Below, one piece after another: positions 25,848 to 34,296 of a stretch of DNA of 64,000 nucleotides. Within the stretch, counting starts at the first letter, position 1. Every line of letters starts with the position of its first letter. The DNA is from Cryptosporangium arvum DSM 44712. Its GTDB lineage: Bacteria > Actinomycetota > Actinomycetes > Mycobacteriales > Cryptosporangiaceae. The stretch is from assembly GCF_000585375.1 (NCBI RefSeq), contig NZ_KK073874.1, forward strand, positions 5,724,067-5,788,066. The letters are read 5' to 3'. The notes beneath the pieces are model-generated. The model was not told the origin of the DNA. It ran no database searches and saw nothing but the letters and a program-made list of their open reading frames with translations. A program made the translations under genes and the position numbers.

Positions 25848-25879
25848 GCCGCCCCGGTCACGCGTCTCCGCGCAGGCGG

Positions 25880-26090
25880 CGGAGGGCTCCCGGATACCGC
25901 CGTCGCCGATGACGTTGACGTTGACGTTGACGTTGACGAAGCCGACCAGCTCGCCGCCGCGGCGGGCCGTGACACCCACAGCAGGCTGTGCCGGGCGAGC
26001 CGGGCGTTCCACGGCTCGCCCGGTGGTGGCCGAACGCCGCACCGTGCAGCCTCGTGATCGGCGACGGAATCGCGCACCTGGTACTCGATG
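25880..26090 (-). pseudogene. Remnant of a GNAT acetyltransferase gene
   Basis: Read on the minus strand, three frames together give the N-terminal half of a GNAT protein: IEYQVRDSVADHE, then LHGAAFGHH, then GEPWNARLARHSLLWV, then TARRGGELVGFVNV. At least three frame changes separate these pieces. The reading breaks off after GFVNV in a hexanucleotide run (25911-25938), and no acetyl-CoA loop (R/QxxGxG/A) follows. The order and spacing match small GNAT proteins, so I read this as a decayed, truncated gene. Confidence 0.55.
25911..25938. repeat. Hexanucleotide tandem repeat (GACGTT)4.7
   Basis: Four full GACGTT units and a partial fifth. On the minus strand it encodes repeating Asn-Val inside the GNAT remnant. 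Slippage at this repeat could have helped inactivate the gene. Confidence 0.9.
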
Positions 26091-26118
26091 CCGGAACCGT
26101 AGCGCCGGGGTCCGACAG

Positions 26119-26448
26119 TTACGTGAGATCGGCCAGTCCGGTCTCCCACCGGCGGCGACGCTCCTCGGGCGTCTGCTCCCACCAGGGCACGCCCCGCTCG
26201 CCGAGCGCCACCTTCGCCCGCTGCACGCGGGCCCGCGCCGGCGCCGGGTCCTTCTCGGCGCGCAGCAGCACCCCCACCTCGCGCCGCGCGGCCATCAGCG
26301 CGCGCCGCAGCTCCGCGGCGACGTCCTCGGGGATGGCCGGGTCGGTGGCCCGCCACCGCCGGCCGGAGATGACGACGTAGTGCCCGTCCTCGGTGTGCTC
26401 CACCGGCCACTCGTACCCAATTACACCCGATTTGTACCTGACCAGCAC
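26119..26448 (-). CDS. Conserved actinobacterial protein of unknown function
   Basis: 109 residues from GTG 26448, or 122 from ATG 26487. The conserved part is YVVISGRRWRATDPAIPEDVAAELRRALMAARREVG followed by ARARVQRAKVALGERGVPWWE (first segment quoted in two halves by motif: GRRWRATDPAIPE and ELRRALMAARR). I recall the same block at the C terminus of actinobacterial proteins loosely labelled biopolymer transporter Tol; function there is unproven. The ATG at 26487 would overlap the divergent kinase start and has no ribosome binding site, so I prefer 26448 with upstream GGGGG. Confidence 0.6.
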   Translation of the reverse strand: MLVRYKSGVIGYEWPVEHTEDGHYVVISGRRWRATDPAIPEDVAAELRRALMAARREVGVLLRAEKDPAPARARVQRAKVALGERGVPWWEQTPEERRRRWETGLADLT

Positions 26449-26485
26449 CCTTTCGTGCCCCCGGAGGCGGAAAGAATCAACTGTC

Positions 26486-27703
26486 ATGGACTCGGACGCC
26501 GAAGAGGCTCGTCTCGCGGCCTTGCGTAGCTACCAGGTACTCGACCGGCCCCGCCCGGCGACGCTCGACGCGCTGACCGGGCTGGCCGCGGTCCTCTTCG
26601 AGACCCCGCTGTCCGCGGTGTCGCTGATCGACCGGGACCGGCAGTGGTTCGCCGGCAGCACCGGCCTGGCCGACCGCCAGACCCCGCTGTCGGTGTCGTT
26701 CTGCGTCCACACGCTGACGGACAAGCAGCTGCTCGTCGTCCCGGACGCCCGGCTCGACCACCGGTTCAGCGCCTACCCGAACGTGCGCGAGGGCCCGCGC
26801 ATCCGCTTCTACGCGGGCGCGCCGATCGTCGACGAGGACGGTTTTGCGCTCGGCGCGCTGTGCGTCGTCGACGACCGCCCCCGGGACCCCTCCGACCGGC
26901 TCCTCGATCAGCTGACCGCGCTCGCGGGCCAGGCCGCCGGGCACCTCGCGCTGATCCGCAGCCGCCTGCGCCTGGCCGACCTGGGCGACGAACTGGCGCG
27001 CGCCGAGCAGCGCGAGGAGGACCTGGTCGCGTCGATCACGCACGAGCTCCGCACCCCGGTCACGTCCATCCAGGGCTATCTGGAGCTGCTCGCCGACAGC
27101 GGCGACCCGGGCCTCGCGGCCGAATTCATGGAGCCGATCCAGCGCAACGGGGATCGCCTGGTGGCGGTGGTCAACCACCTCATCGCCGGTACCCGGTCGG
27201 ACGCGACGGCGCTGCCCGTCGTGCTCGCGCCGATGGACCTGGGCGCGATCGCGGACGCCGCCACCAGGGCCTGCGCGAGCCTGGCCGAGGCCCACGGGGT
27301 GACGCTGCGGCTCACCGACGGCGAGCCGGTGCCGCTGGAGGCCGACGCCGCCCTGCTCACGCGGGCCGTCGAGCAGCTCGTGCGCAACGCCGTGCTGTTC
27401 ACCCCGCCCGGCGGTCACGTCACCGTCGACGTACCCGGCGGACCGGTCGCGGGCGTCACGGTCACCGACGACGGCGTCGGCGTGCCGCCGGACGAACTGC
27501 CGTACGTCTTCGACCGCTTCTACCGGGGCCGTTACGCACGCGAGCAGGCCGTGCCCGGCGTCGGCCTGGGCCTGGCGCTGGCGCGGCAACTGGTCGGCGC
27601 GCACGGCGGCGAACTGCACCTGACCTCGTCCGGCGGGGTGACCACCGCCGGACTGGTGCTCCCCGCGGCTACGCCGGACGGATCCCGACGACCCCGTCGA
27701 TGA
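26486..27703 (+). CDS. GAF-domain sensor histidine kinase
   Basis: 405 residues, soluble. The GAF domain spans about 20-160 (QVLDRPRPATLDALTGLAA, VSFCVHTLT, FYAGAPIVDEDGFALGALCVVD). The dimerisation helix has phospho-acceptor His186 in ASITHELRTPVTSIQGYLE. The ATPase domain has the N box VRNAVLFTPP, G1 DDGVGVPPDEL, F box VFDRFYRG and G2 VGLGLALARQL. No partner receiver in cis; the hybrid kinase and lone receiver next door are candidates. Its 3' end overlaps the convergent hybrid kinase by 35 bp. Confidence 0.9.
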   Translation: MDSDAEEARLAALRSYQVLDRPRPATLDALTGLAAVLFETPLSAVSLIDRDRQWFAGSTGLADRQTPLSVSFCVHTLTDKQLLVVPDARLDHRFSAYPNVREGPRIRFYAGAPIVDEDGFALGALCVVDDRPRDPSDRLLDQLTALAGQAAGHLALIRSRLRLADLGDELARAEQREEDLVASITHELRTPVTSIQGYLELLADSGDPGLAAEFMEPIQRNGDRLVAVVNHLIAGTRSDATALPVVLAPMDLGAIADAATRACASLAEAHGVTLRLTDGEPVPLEADAALLTRAVEQLVRNAVLFTPPGGHVTVDVPGGPVAGVTVTDDGVGVPPDELPYVFDRFYRGRYAREQAVPGVGLGLALARQLVGAHGGELHLTSSGGVTTAGLVLPAATPDGSRRPRR

Positions 27704-29237
27704 GCTTGAGCAGGGCCGCCTTGGTGATCGGCTTCTCGATGAACACCACGTCCTCACCGGTGGCCAGCGCCCGCGCGTACCCGGACATGTAGACGACCTG
27801 GACCGAGGGCCGGACCGCCCGGACCGCGTCGGCGGTCTGCGGACCGGACATCCCCGGCATCGAGACGTCGGTGAGCAGCACGTCGATGTCGGTGGTGCGG
27901 GCCTGCTCGACCGCGTCCTCGCCGGAGGTCGCGATCTGGGACTGGTAGCCGCTGCGACGCAGCAGCTGAGCGGCGAGGTCGCGCAGCTCGACCTCGTCGT
28001 CGAGGACGAGGATCCGGTAGGCGGCCCGGCGCGCGGACAGGTCCTCCGGCGCGTTCGGGGACGGCGGCGGCGGAGCCGGGCGGGGCTTGAGGGCGGGCAG
28101 CAGGATCGTGAAGACCGTGCCTTCGCCGACCCGCGAGTCCAGCAGCACGGTGCCGCCGGCCTGCTGCACGGTGCCGTGCACGGTCGCCAGCCCGAGCCCG
28201 GTGCCCTGCCCCTCGGACTTGGTCGTGAAGAACGGCTCGAACACCCGCTCGGCGATCTCCGCCGGGATGCCGGTGCCGGTGTCGCGCACCCGCAGCGACA
28301 GGTACGGCCCGGGCGGCAGCCCGACGTTGTGCGCGTCCTCGTCGGCCAGCGGAACGGCCTCGGTGCTGACCGTGATCCGTCCGCCCTGCGGCATCGCGTC
28401 CCGGGCGTTGATGACGAGGTTGAACAGCACCTGCTCGAGCTTGCCGCGGTCGGCCAGCACCCGGCGGCCGGTCGTGTTCAGCTCGGTGGTGAGCGTGACG
28501 CGTCCGCCGAGGCTGTGCGAGAGCATGCGTGCCGCTTCGGTGGCGATCTGGTCCAGCTCGACCGGTTCGGCGTGCAGCACCTGCCGCTGGCCGAAGGCGA
28601 GCAGACCCTGGGTGAGCTGAGCCGCGCGTTTCCCGGCCTCCTGGATGCGCGACAGGCCGGCGCGCAGCTCGTCGCGAGCGTCCTCGGTGTCCAGCGACGG
28701 CAACTCGTCCATGTCGTCGAGGAGGACCTCGACCTGGCCGAACATGATTCCGAGCGTGTTGTTGAAGTCGTGGGCGATGCCGGCCGCGAGCTGCCCGATA
28801 CTCTCCAGCCGCCGAGAGCGGTCCAGCTCCGCCTGCATCCGCTCGCGGTCGCGCTCGGCGGCGACGCGCTCGGTGATGTCGTGCACGGTCGCCGCGACCA
28901 GGATGCCGTCGTCGGTCTCCAACGCGGCCAGCGAGATCTCCGCGGGGAACTCGCTGCCGTCCTGGCGCCGCGCGCTCAGCTTCAGCCCGTGCCCCATCGG
29001 CCGGGTCCGGGGGTCGAGCAGGTACTGGTTGCGGTACGCGATGTGGGCCCGTTCGACGGCCTCGGGCACCAGCACTTCGATGGGGTGGCCGACGAGCGCG
29101 TCGGGCGGATAGCCGAACAGACGATCGGCCTGCCGGTTGGTCATGATGATGTGGCCGGTGTCGTCGACACCGACGATCGCCATCGCCGTCGCGTCCAGCA
29201 ACCACCGGAAACGTTCCGCCGGTGCCGCTACGGACAC
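27669..29237 (-). CDS. PAS-kinase-receiver hybrid sensor
   Basis: 522 residues, cytosolic. PAS domain at about 10-120 (FRWLLDATAMAIVGVDDTG, FGYPPDALVGHPIE), H box AAGIAHDFNNTLGIM with His156, ATPase domain with N box LVINARDAMPQGG and G boxes GTGIP and GTGLGLATVHG, a Pro-rich linker near 375-395, and a C-terminal receiver with VLLTDVSMPGMSG (Asp457) and FIEKP (Lys502). GGAGG 9 nt before GTG 29237 fixes the start. As a hybrid it needs a histidine phosphotransfer step or acts as its own sink. It is divergent from the lone receiver at 29403. Confidence 0.9.
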   Translation of the reverse strand: MSVAAPAERFRWLLDATAMAIVGVDDTGHIIMTNRQADRLFGYPPDALVGHPIEVLVPEAVERAHIAYRNQYLLDPRTRPMGHGLKLSARRQDGSEFPAEISLAALETDDGILVAATVHDITERVAAERDRERMQAELDRSRRLESIGQLAAGIAHDFNNTLGIMFGQVEVLLDDMDELPSLDTEDARDELRAGLSRIQEAGKRAAQLTQGLLAFGQRQVLHAEPVELDQIATEAARMLSHSLGGRVTLTTELNTTGRRVLADRGKLEQVLFNLVINARDAMPQGGRITVSTEAVPLADEDAHNVGLPPGPYLSLRVRDTGTGIPAEIAERVFEPFFTTKSEGQGTGLGLATVHGTVQQAGGTVLLDSRVGEGTVFTILLPALKPRPAPPPPSPNAPEDLSARRAAYRILVLDDEVELRDLAAQLLRRSGYQSQIATSGEDAVEQARTTDIDVLLTDVSMPGMSGPQTADAVRAVRPSVQVVYMSGYARALATGEDVVFIEKPITKAALLKLIDGVVGIRPA

Positions 29238-29305
29238 GCCGGTACACCTCCGCCGCGCGCGCTCACGTCCGCCAGTTCGGCCCGCCGACGCCCGACCTGA
29301 GGGCA

Positions 29306-29361
29306 ATCGGCTCCCGTTCCGCACCCGAACTTCACCTCTCCGGGTGCGGCCGGGAGCCGAT
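29306..29361. other. Long interrupted hairpin in the hybrid kinase/receiver intergenic region
   Basis: Outer arms ATCGGCTCCCG (29306-29316) and CGGGAGCCGAT (29351-29361) and inner arms CCGCACCCG (29319-29327) and CGGGTGCGG (29341-29349) pair perfectly, separated by a 2-nt/1-nt internal bulge, with a 13-nt loop. It lies 68 bp beyond the hybrid kinase start and 41 bp before the receiver start. It may be a structured leader of one gene or a regulator site. Confidence 0.7.
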
Positions 29362-29402
29362 GTGTGCCCCGTACGCCGAACATCAGTCGCCGGAGGATTC
29401 CC

Positions 29403-29852
29403 GTGAACTCACTCGCCGCACCGGTCACCGCCGCCGGGGCGAACCGGACGACGTCGCTGGTGCTCGTGGTCGAGGACGAGCCCGACCTCCTCATGATGTT
29501 CCGGCGGGCCCTGCTGCGTTCCGGCTTCGACGTCGCCACCGCGACGAACGGCCGCGAAGGCCTGGCCGCCGCGAGCGAGCTGCGGCCCGACGTGATCGTG
29601 CTCGACATCGTGATGCCCGGCGAGTCCGGGTTCCGCGTCTGCCAGCTGTTGCGCCGCAGCGAAGCCACCCGGGCCACGCCGGTCCTGCTGCTCAGCGCCG
29701 CCCCCACCGACACGAACGTCGCGCAGGGCCGCCAATCCGGCGCCACCGGGTTCCTCGCCAAGCCCCTGAGCCCCGCGATGCTGGCCGAGCACGTGCGCGC
29801 GATGCTCGACCACGCCGTGCGCCCGTTCTCCCTGGCCCCCGGCCTCGGTTAG
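29403..29852 (+). CDS. Single-domain response regulator
   Basis: 149 residues. The receiver domain starts at about residue 18 with LVLVVEDEPDLLMMF. Asp68 in VIVLDIVMPGESG is the phosphorylation site and Lys120 in FLAKPLSP completes the site. No output domain follows, so it works as a phosphate shuttle or by protein contact (CheY/Spo0F style). GGAGG 6 nt before GTG 29403 fixes the start; an upstream ATG at 29364 lacks support. Probable partner of one or both neighbouring kinases. Confidence 0.88.
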   Translation: MNSLAAPVTAAGANRTTSLVLVVEDEPDLLMMFRRALLRSGFDVATATNGREGLAAASELRPDVIVLDIVMPGESGFRVCQLLRRSEATRATPVLLLSAAPTDTNVAQGRQSGATGFLAKPLSPAMLAEHVRAMLDHAVRPFSLAPGLG

Positions 29853-29875
29853 GCCAGGCGTACTACGCTGACCCG

Positions 29876-30568
29876 GTGGCGCAGCGGACGGTCGATACCG
29901 TGCTCGTGCGCTGGTACGAGCGCCGGGACCGGTCTCCGGACATCGCCGAGCGGTGGCTGCGGGCGGCCGCGGAGCACCTGCCGGAGGCGATGCCCCGCCG
30001 CTACGGCGATACCGAGCCGCTGCGCGGACGGGGTGCCGACGGCTTCGTCGACGCGCACGGACGAGCCACCGACCTGTTCTTCCTGACCGGAACTCCCCCG
30101 GTGTACCACGCCTCCTTCACCGCTCGGGGCGGGCCGACCTCCGTGCACACGCTCCACGCCGAACTCCCGGCCGACGACCAACGCGTGAACGCGTTCGCGC
30201 TCGCGCTCGTACACCCCGGTATGACGTACGTGTCGGCGTCGATCGAGCGAGGGCTGACCCTGGAGCGGGGCACGCTCTGGGGGCCGGCGTCCTCGCCCGG
30301 CGAGCCCTACCTCGCTCCGCACGGCGACTGGCTGGGCCTGCCGCCGGAGCCGCCGGCCTGGTGCTGGTTCGGGCCCGACTACCGCCGGCGGGTCGCGCGT
30401 GACGTCGACGGTGCGGACGTCGCCGGTGGCCTGCTCCGGACCGGCGGGCCGTGGGTGCGCCCGGCGCTGACCGCGCGCCTGTCCGAGGCCGACCCGGCCC
30501 GGCGGCGCGCCGCACGGATGCCGCGGGGCCTGCGCCGTTCGCTGTTGCAACTGCTACGGAAGCCCTGA
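29876..30568 (+). CDS. Hypothetical protein
   Basis: 230 residues, no signal peptide or membrane helix. It is rich in Arg and Pro, with a middle beta-rich part (TDLFFLTGTPPVYHASFTAR, VNAFALALVHPGMTYVSASI) and a basic C terminus (RRRAARMPRGLRRSLLQLLRKP). I recognise no family. GTG 29876 has TACGCT 6 nt upstream, a leaderless layout, and no ATG occurs early in the frame. It ends 4 nt before the kinase gene, so the two may be cotranscribed. Confidence 0.6.
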   Translation: MAQRTVDTVLVRWYERRDRSPDIAERWLRAAAEHLPEAMPRRYGDTEPLRGRGADGFVDAHGRATDLFFLTGTPPVYHASFTARGGPTSVHTLHAELPADDQRVNAFALALVHPGMTYVSASIERGLTLERGTLWGPASSPGEPYLAPHGDWLGLPPEPPAWCWFGPDYRRRVARDVDGADVAGGLLRTGGPWVRPALTARLSEADPARRRAARMPRGLRRSLLQLLRKP

Positions 30569-30572
30569 CGTC

Positions 30573-32648
30573 ATGATGATCGACCGGCGCCAGATCGCGG
30601 CCGCCTTACCGCAGTACGAGATCGGTGAGCCGCTCGGACGCGGCGCGCACGGCCTGGTGTTCGCCGCCCGCCACCGCCGGCTCTCCTCGATGCGGGCGGT
30701 GAAGGCGATGCTCGTCGTCGACCAGGACGTCGCCGAGGCCTCGCAGCGGTTCCTCACCGAGGCGCGGGTGATGACCGCGCTGGACCACCCGCACATCGTG
30801 CGGGTGCACGAGTACGCCGAGGCCGGTCCACTGTTGCTGCTGGTCATGGAGTACATGGCCGGGGGCACGCTCGGTGATCGGATGCGGGGACCGGTGCCGA
30901 CGGAGAAGGCGACGGCGTGGACGGTCGCGGTCGCCGACGCGCTGGAGAGCGCGCACCGGCGCGGGGTCGTGCACCGGGACATCAAACCGGCGAACCTGCT
31001 GTTCACCACCGACGGCGTGGTCAAGGTCGGCGACTTCGGGATCGCGAAACTGTTCGCCGGGTCGGACGCGACGGCGAGCGGCATGATGGTCGGCACCCCG
31101 CGGTACGTCGCTCCGGAGCAGATCAGCGGGCAGCGGGTGGGGCCGCCGTCCGACGTCTACGGGCTGAGCGCGACGCTGTACGAGATGCTCGCCGGGCGGT
31201 CGCTGTTCCCGCGCGAGCTGACCGTGCCCGGGCTGCTGCACCATCACCTGTCGGTGCCGCCGCGACCGCTGGAGGACGTACCCCCCGCGTTGGCCGGGGT
31301 CGTGCTCCGTGCGCTGGCGAAGGACCCGGCGGATCGTCCGGCGACCGCGCGGGAGTTCGCGCGTGCGCTGCTCCAGGCGGCCGACCAGGATCTCGGGCCG
31401 GAGTGGACGAGCCGGTCGGGGGTCCCGATGCGGGTCGACGCGGCGGTGATGCGGTCGGCGGCACCGGTGGACGACGCGGCGACCGTGCCGCTCGCCGACC
31501 GCCGGATCCCCTCGTTCGAGCCGGCCGCGGAGGACGCGCCGACCGTCGCCCGTTCCGACGGCGGCGGCCGCACCGGGGAGAAGGCGTCCGGCCGGCGTGT
31601 GGTCGTGCTCGCGGCCGGCGTCGCCACCGCCGTGCTGGTGGCCGCGGGGGTGGCCGGCGCGGTGGTCCGGAGCGGCGCCGAGGGCGGGCCGGCGAACGCG
31701 GCCGCCTCCTCGACCGCGTCCTCGGCCGCCGCGGCACCGGCGCCGGCGAAGCCGGTGGCCGTGCCGACCCGCACGACGCTCGTCACCAGCTTCGAATCCC
31801 GTTCCCGCACCACACACGAGCTGACGTTCAGCGACGACACGACGAAGCTCATCGAGACCGACCAGTACGGCGTCACCAGCGTCTGGACGCGCGGCCGCAC
31901 CGAGCCCGTCCGGCTGGCCGCCGACCGGCTGACGATCCGTTCGGCGATCTTCAGCGCCGACGGCACCACGGTGATCACCGGCCAGAAAGGCGCACTGCGC
32001 CGGTACGACGCCGCCACCGGCCGGATGAGCAGCACCACCCCGCTGCGGGGCGTGGACGACGTGACCTCGCTCGCGCCCTACTCGGCGGGGCGTGACGTCG
32101 TGCTCGGCGACTGGCTGGGTCAGGTCTGGGACAGCCCGTCGCAAAGCCGGGCGACCTCGGTGGGCACCCAGGGCGACGGGATCCTCGCGATCGCGGTCGA
32201 CCCCCGCGGCGAACGGATCGCGTCCGGCAACAGCGACGAGATCCGGCTCTGGGACCGCCGCAGCCGCAGGGTGATCGCGGCGATCCCGGGCCGGTTCGTC
32301 ACCGACGTGAAGTTCAGCCCGGACGGCACGGCGCTCGCCTCCACCGATCAGAGCGGGGACGTGTCCCTGTGGGACGCCACCACCGGCGCCCAGCGGGGCA
32401 CCACGATCCCGGCGATCAACGGCGGCCCGGACGGCGAGCGGACGTTCTTCGGCTTCACCGCCGGGGGCACCGCGCTGGTGACGAGCAACGGGGGCACGCT
32501 GCGCTGGTGGAGCAGCACGACCGGCGAGCAGCTCGGCGACCCGGTGACGCTGTCCGGTGCCGACGGTGCCGCCGGTTTCAGCCCGGACGGAACCCAGGTG
32601 GCCGTCAGCACACCGGGCGGCAAGATCACGATCTGGAAGCTGAGCTGA
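30573..32648 (+). CDS. Membrane Ser/Thr protein kinase with extracellular propeller-like domain
   Basis: 691 residues. Kinase domain about 10-270: Gly loop GRGAHG, ATP-binding Lys44 in RAVKAML, catalytic HRDIKPANLL (Asp136), DFGIAK (154-159) and an APE-like VAPEQ. A linker leads to one transmembrane helix (about 343-367) and an Ala/Pro spacer. The outer 300 residues hold repeats with WD-like ends (SVWTRG, RRYDAA, IRLWDRRSR, VSLWDATTG, LRWWSSTTG), so a beta-propeller is predicted. Typical of actinobacterial PknB/PknD-like receptors. Substrates are unknown; it follows a hypothetical gene by 4 nt. Confidence 0.92.
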   Translation: MMIDRRQIAAALPQYEIGEPLGRGAHGLVFAARHRRLSSMRAVKAMLVVDQDVAEASQRFLTEARVMTALDHPHIVRVHEYAEAGPLLLLVMEYMAGGTLGDRMRGPVPTEKATAWTVAVADALESAHRRGVVHRDIKPANLLFTTDGVVKVGDFGIAKLFAGSDATASGMMVGTPRYVAPEQISGQRVGPPSDVYGLSATLYEMLAGRSLFPRELTVPGLLHHHLSVPPRPLEDVPPALAGVVLRALAKDPADRPATAREFARALLQAADQDLGPEWTSRSGVPMRVDAAVMRSAAPVDDAATVPLADRRIPSFEPAAEDAPTVARSDGGGRTGEKASGRRVVVLAAGVATAVLVAAGVAGAVVRSGAEGGPANAAASSTASSAAAAPAPAKPVAVPTRTTLVTSFESRSRTTHELTFSDDTTKLIETDQYGVTSVWTRGRTEPVRLAADRLTIRSAIFSADGTTVITGQKGALRRYDAATGRMSSTTPLRGVDDVTSLAPYSAGRDVVLGDWLGQVWDSPSQSRATSVGTQGDGILAIAVDPRGERIASGNSDEIRLWDRRSRRVIAAIPGRFVTDVKFSPDGTALASTDQSGDVSLWDATTGAQRGTTIPAINGGPDGERTFFGFTAGGTALVTSNGGTLRWWSSTTGEQLGDPVTLSGADGAAGFSPDGTQVAVSTPGGKITIWKLS

Positions 32649-32651
32649 GCC

Positions 32652-33374
32652 CTACGGGCGCTGCCGGGTGGGGCGCACGATCACCTCGTTGACGTCGACG
32701 TCGCCGGGCTGATCGATCGCGAACGCGACGGTGGCCGCGATCGCCTCCGGCGGGATCGACGCCGCCCGGTAGGTACGCATCGCGTCCCGGGCGTGCGGGT
32801 CGGTGATGTGTTCGGCCAGTTCGGACTCCACCACTCCGGGCGAGATCGTCGACACCCGGAGGCCCGGATCGGCCTCCTGGCGCAGTCCCTCGGTGATCGC
32901 CCAGACCGCGTGCTTGGTGGCCGAATAGACCGCGGAGGTCGGCACGACCTCGTGCGCGCCGACCGACGCGATGCTGACGAGGTGCCCCGCGCCCTGGTCG
33001 CGGAAGGCCGGTAGCGCCGCCGCGATGCCGTTGAGCAGGCCGCGGACGTTGACGTCGAGCATGCGGTCCCATTCGTCGACGAGCCCGGCGTCCAGACGCG
33101 AGAGCAACATGACCCCGGCGTTGGCCACGAGCACGTCGAGACGGCCGTGGCGGGCACGCACCCGCTCGACGAGCGCGGTGACGGCGGCACGGTCGGCGAC
33201 GTCGAGCCCGGCGACCTCGACCGAGCCGGTGGACGAGGCGGCCAGGGCGTCGAGGCGGTCCGTGCGGCGGGCGGCCGCGACGACGTGGTGGCCGTCAGCG
33301 GCGAGGCGGCGCACGACCGCGGCTCCGATGCCGCTGCTGGCGCCGGTGACGAGGATGATCTTCGACGTAGTCAT
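32652..33374 (-). CDS. Short-chain dehydrogenase/reductase
   Basis: 240 residues, classical SDR. Cofactor motif TGASSGIG (10-17), acidic-free AARRTDRL favouring NADP(H), NAG motif VANAGVM, Ser in SIASVG, and catalytic YSATK. ATG 33374 follows a GGTGG purine run. It is divergent from the XRE regulator at 33478, a frequent pairing in which the regulator controls the SDR. Substrate unknown. It ends 3 nt from the convergent kinase gene. Confidence 0.9.
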   Translation of the reverse strand: MTTSKIILVTGASSGIGAAVVRRLAADGHHVVAAARRTDRLDALAASSTGSVEVAGLDVADRAAVTALVERVRARHGRLDVLVANAGVMLLSRLDAGLVDEWDRMLDVNVRGLLNGIAAALPAFRDQGAGHLVSIASVGAHEVVPTSAVYSATKHAVWAITEGLRQEADPGLRVSTISPGVVESELAEHITDPHARDAMRTYRAASIPPEAIAATVAFAIDQPGDVDVNEVIVRPTRQRP

Positions 33375-33419
33375 GGCTCCACCGTCCGCCCGGGGCCGGG
33401 TTCCGGGGAGAGACACATC

Positions 33420-33432
33420 GCTCCCTGGGAGC
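33420..33432. promoter_or_regulatory. 13-bp palindrome between SDR and XRE genes
   Basis: GCTCCCTGGGAGC is a perfect palindrome around a central T. It sits in the 103-bp divergent promoter region, about 34 bp upstream of the TACGCT -10 box (33466-33471) of the XRE gene. It is a plausible operator for the XRE regulator. Confidence 0.5.
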
Positions 33433-33477
33433 AGCGCACCCAGGCACGATCCGGGCCGGCGTGTCTACGCTCCGGTC

Positions 33478-34296
33478 ATGACCACCACGCCGCTCGGCGA
33501 CTTCCTCCGCAGCCGGCGCGCCGCTGTGCGACCGGCGGAGCTCGGCCTGCCCGACGCCGGCCCGCGCCGCGTGCCGGGGTTGCGTCGCGAGGAGGTCGCG
33601 CAGCTCACCGGCATGAGCGTCGACTACTACGTCCGCCTGGAACAGGGCCGCGAACGCACTCCGTCGGCGTCGTTGCTGGACGCGTTGAGCGCCGCGCTCC
33701 GCCTGGACGACGACGCCCGCGCCCATCTGTTCCGGCTCGCCGGCCTCGCCCCGCGCGACCGCGGCCCGCACGGCACCGAGCGGGTCGACGAAGGGCTCGT
33801 GCGGCTGCTGGGCGCCTGGCCGGACCATCCCGCGCTCGTGTACGGGCGCGCGTACGACGTGCTCGCCGCGAACCCGATCGCCGAGGCGCTGTTCGGCGGG
33901 TTCTCGGTCACCCGCAACCTGATCCTGCTGGTGTTCACCGACCCGCACGCCCGCGAGTTCTATGTCGACTGGCCGGCGGTCGCGGCGAACACCGTCGCCG
34001 GGTTCCGGATGCGGTTCGGCCGGTCACCCGACGATCCGCGGATCACGGCCGTGCTGCGCGAGCTGCTCGCCGGCAGCGCGGAGTTCCGCGCCCTCTGGGC
34101 GCGTCACGACGCGCGGGGCAAGGCGCCCGAGGTGAAGACCTTCCGCCATCCCGAGGTCGGCGAGCTGACCCTGCGCACGCAGATCTTCGACGTCCGGGGC
34201 GCCGCCGGCCAGGAGCTCGTGGTCTACCAGGCCGACCCCGGCTCCCCCAGCGCCGACGCGGTGGCGCTCCTCGGTTCCCTGGCCGCGACCGGCTAG
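33478..34296 (+). CDS. XRE-family regulator with MmyB-like ligand domain
   Basis: 272 residues. The N-terminal HTH has the family mark RRVPGLRREEVAQLTGMSVDYYVRLEQGRER (about 28-60, shown by GLRREEVA and YYVRLEQGR). The C-terminal PAS-like MmyB domain has LLGAWPDHPALVYGRAYDVLAANPIA (partial) and ends with LVVYQADPGSPS. These regulators often bind small hydrophobic ligands and control an adjacent SDR. ATG 33478 lies 6 nt after TACGCT, a leaderless start. Confidence 0.9.
   Translation: MTTTPLGDFLRSRRAAVRPAELGLPDAGPRRVPGLRREEVAQLTGMSVDYYVRLEQGRERTPSASLLDALSAALRLDDDARAHLFRLAGLAPRDRGPHGTERVDEGLVRLLGAWPDHPALVYGRAYDVLAANPIAEALFGGFSVTRNLILLVFTDPHAREFYVDWPAVAANTVAGFRMRFGRSPDDPRITAVLRELLAGSAEFRALWARHDARGKAPEVKTFRHPEVGELTLRTQIFDVRGAAGQELVVYQADPGSPSADAVALLGSLAATG

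Noticed and set aside
25911-25938. Hexamer run as a possible CRISPR or plasmid iteron
   Set aside because: Units are 6 bp with no spacers, lie inside a gene remnant, and no cas or replication gene is near.
25191-26042. 283-codon minus-strand frame including the GFVNV repeat
   Set aside because: Only its first 40 codons resemble GNAT; the rest is antisense to a clear methyltransferase gene.
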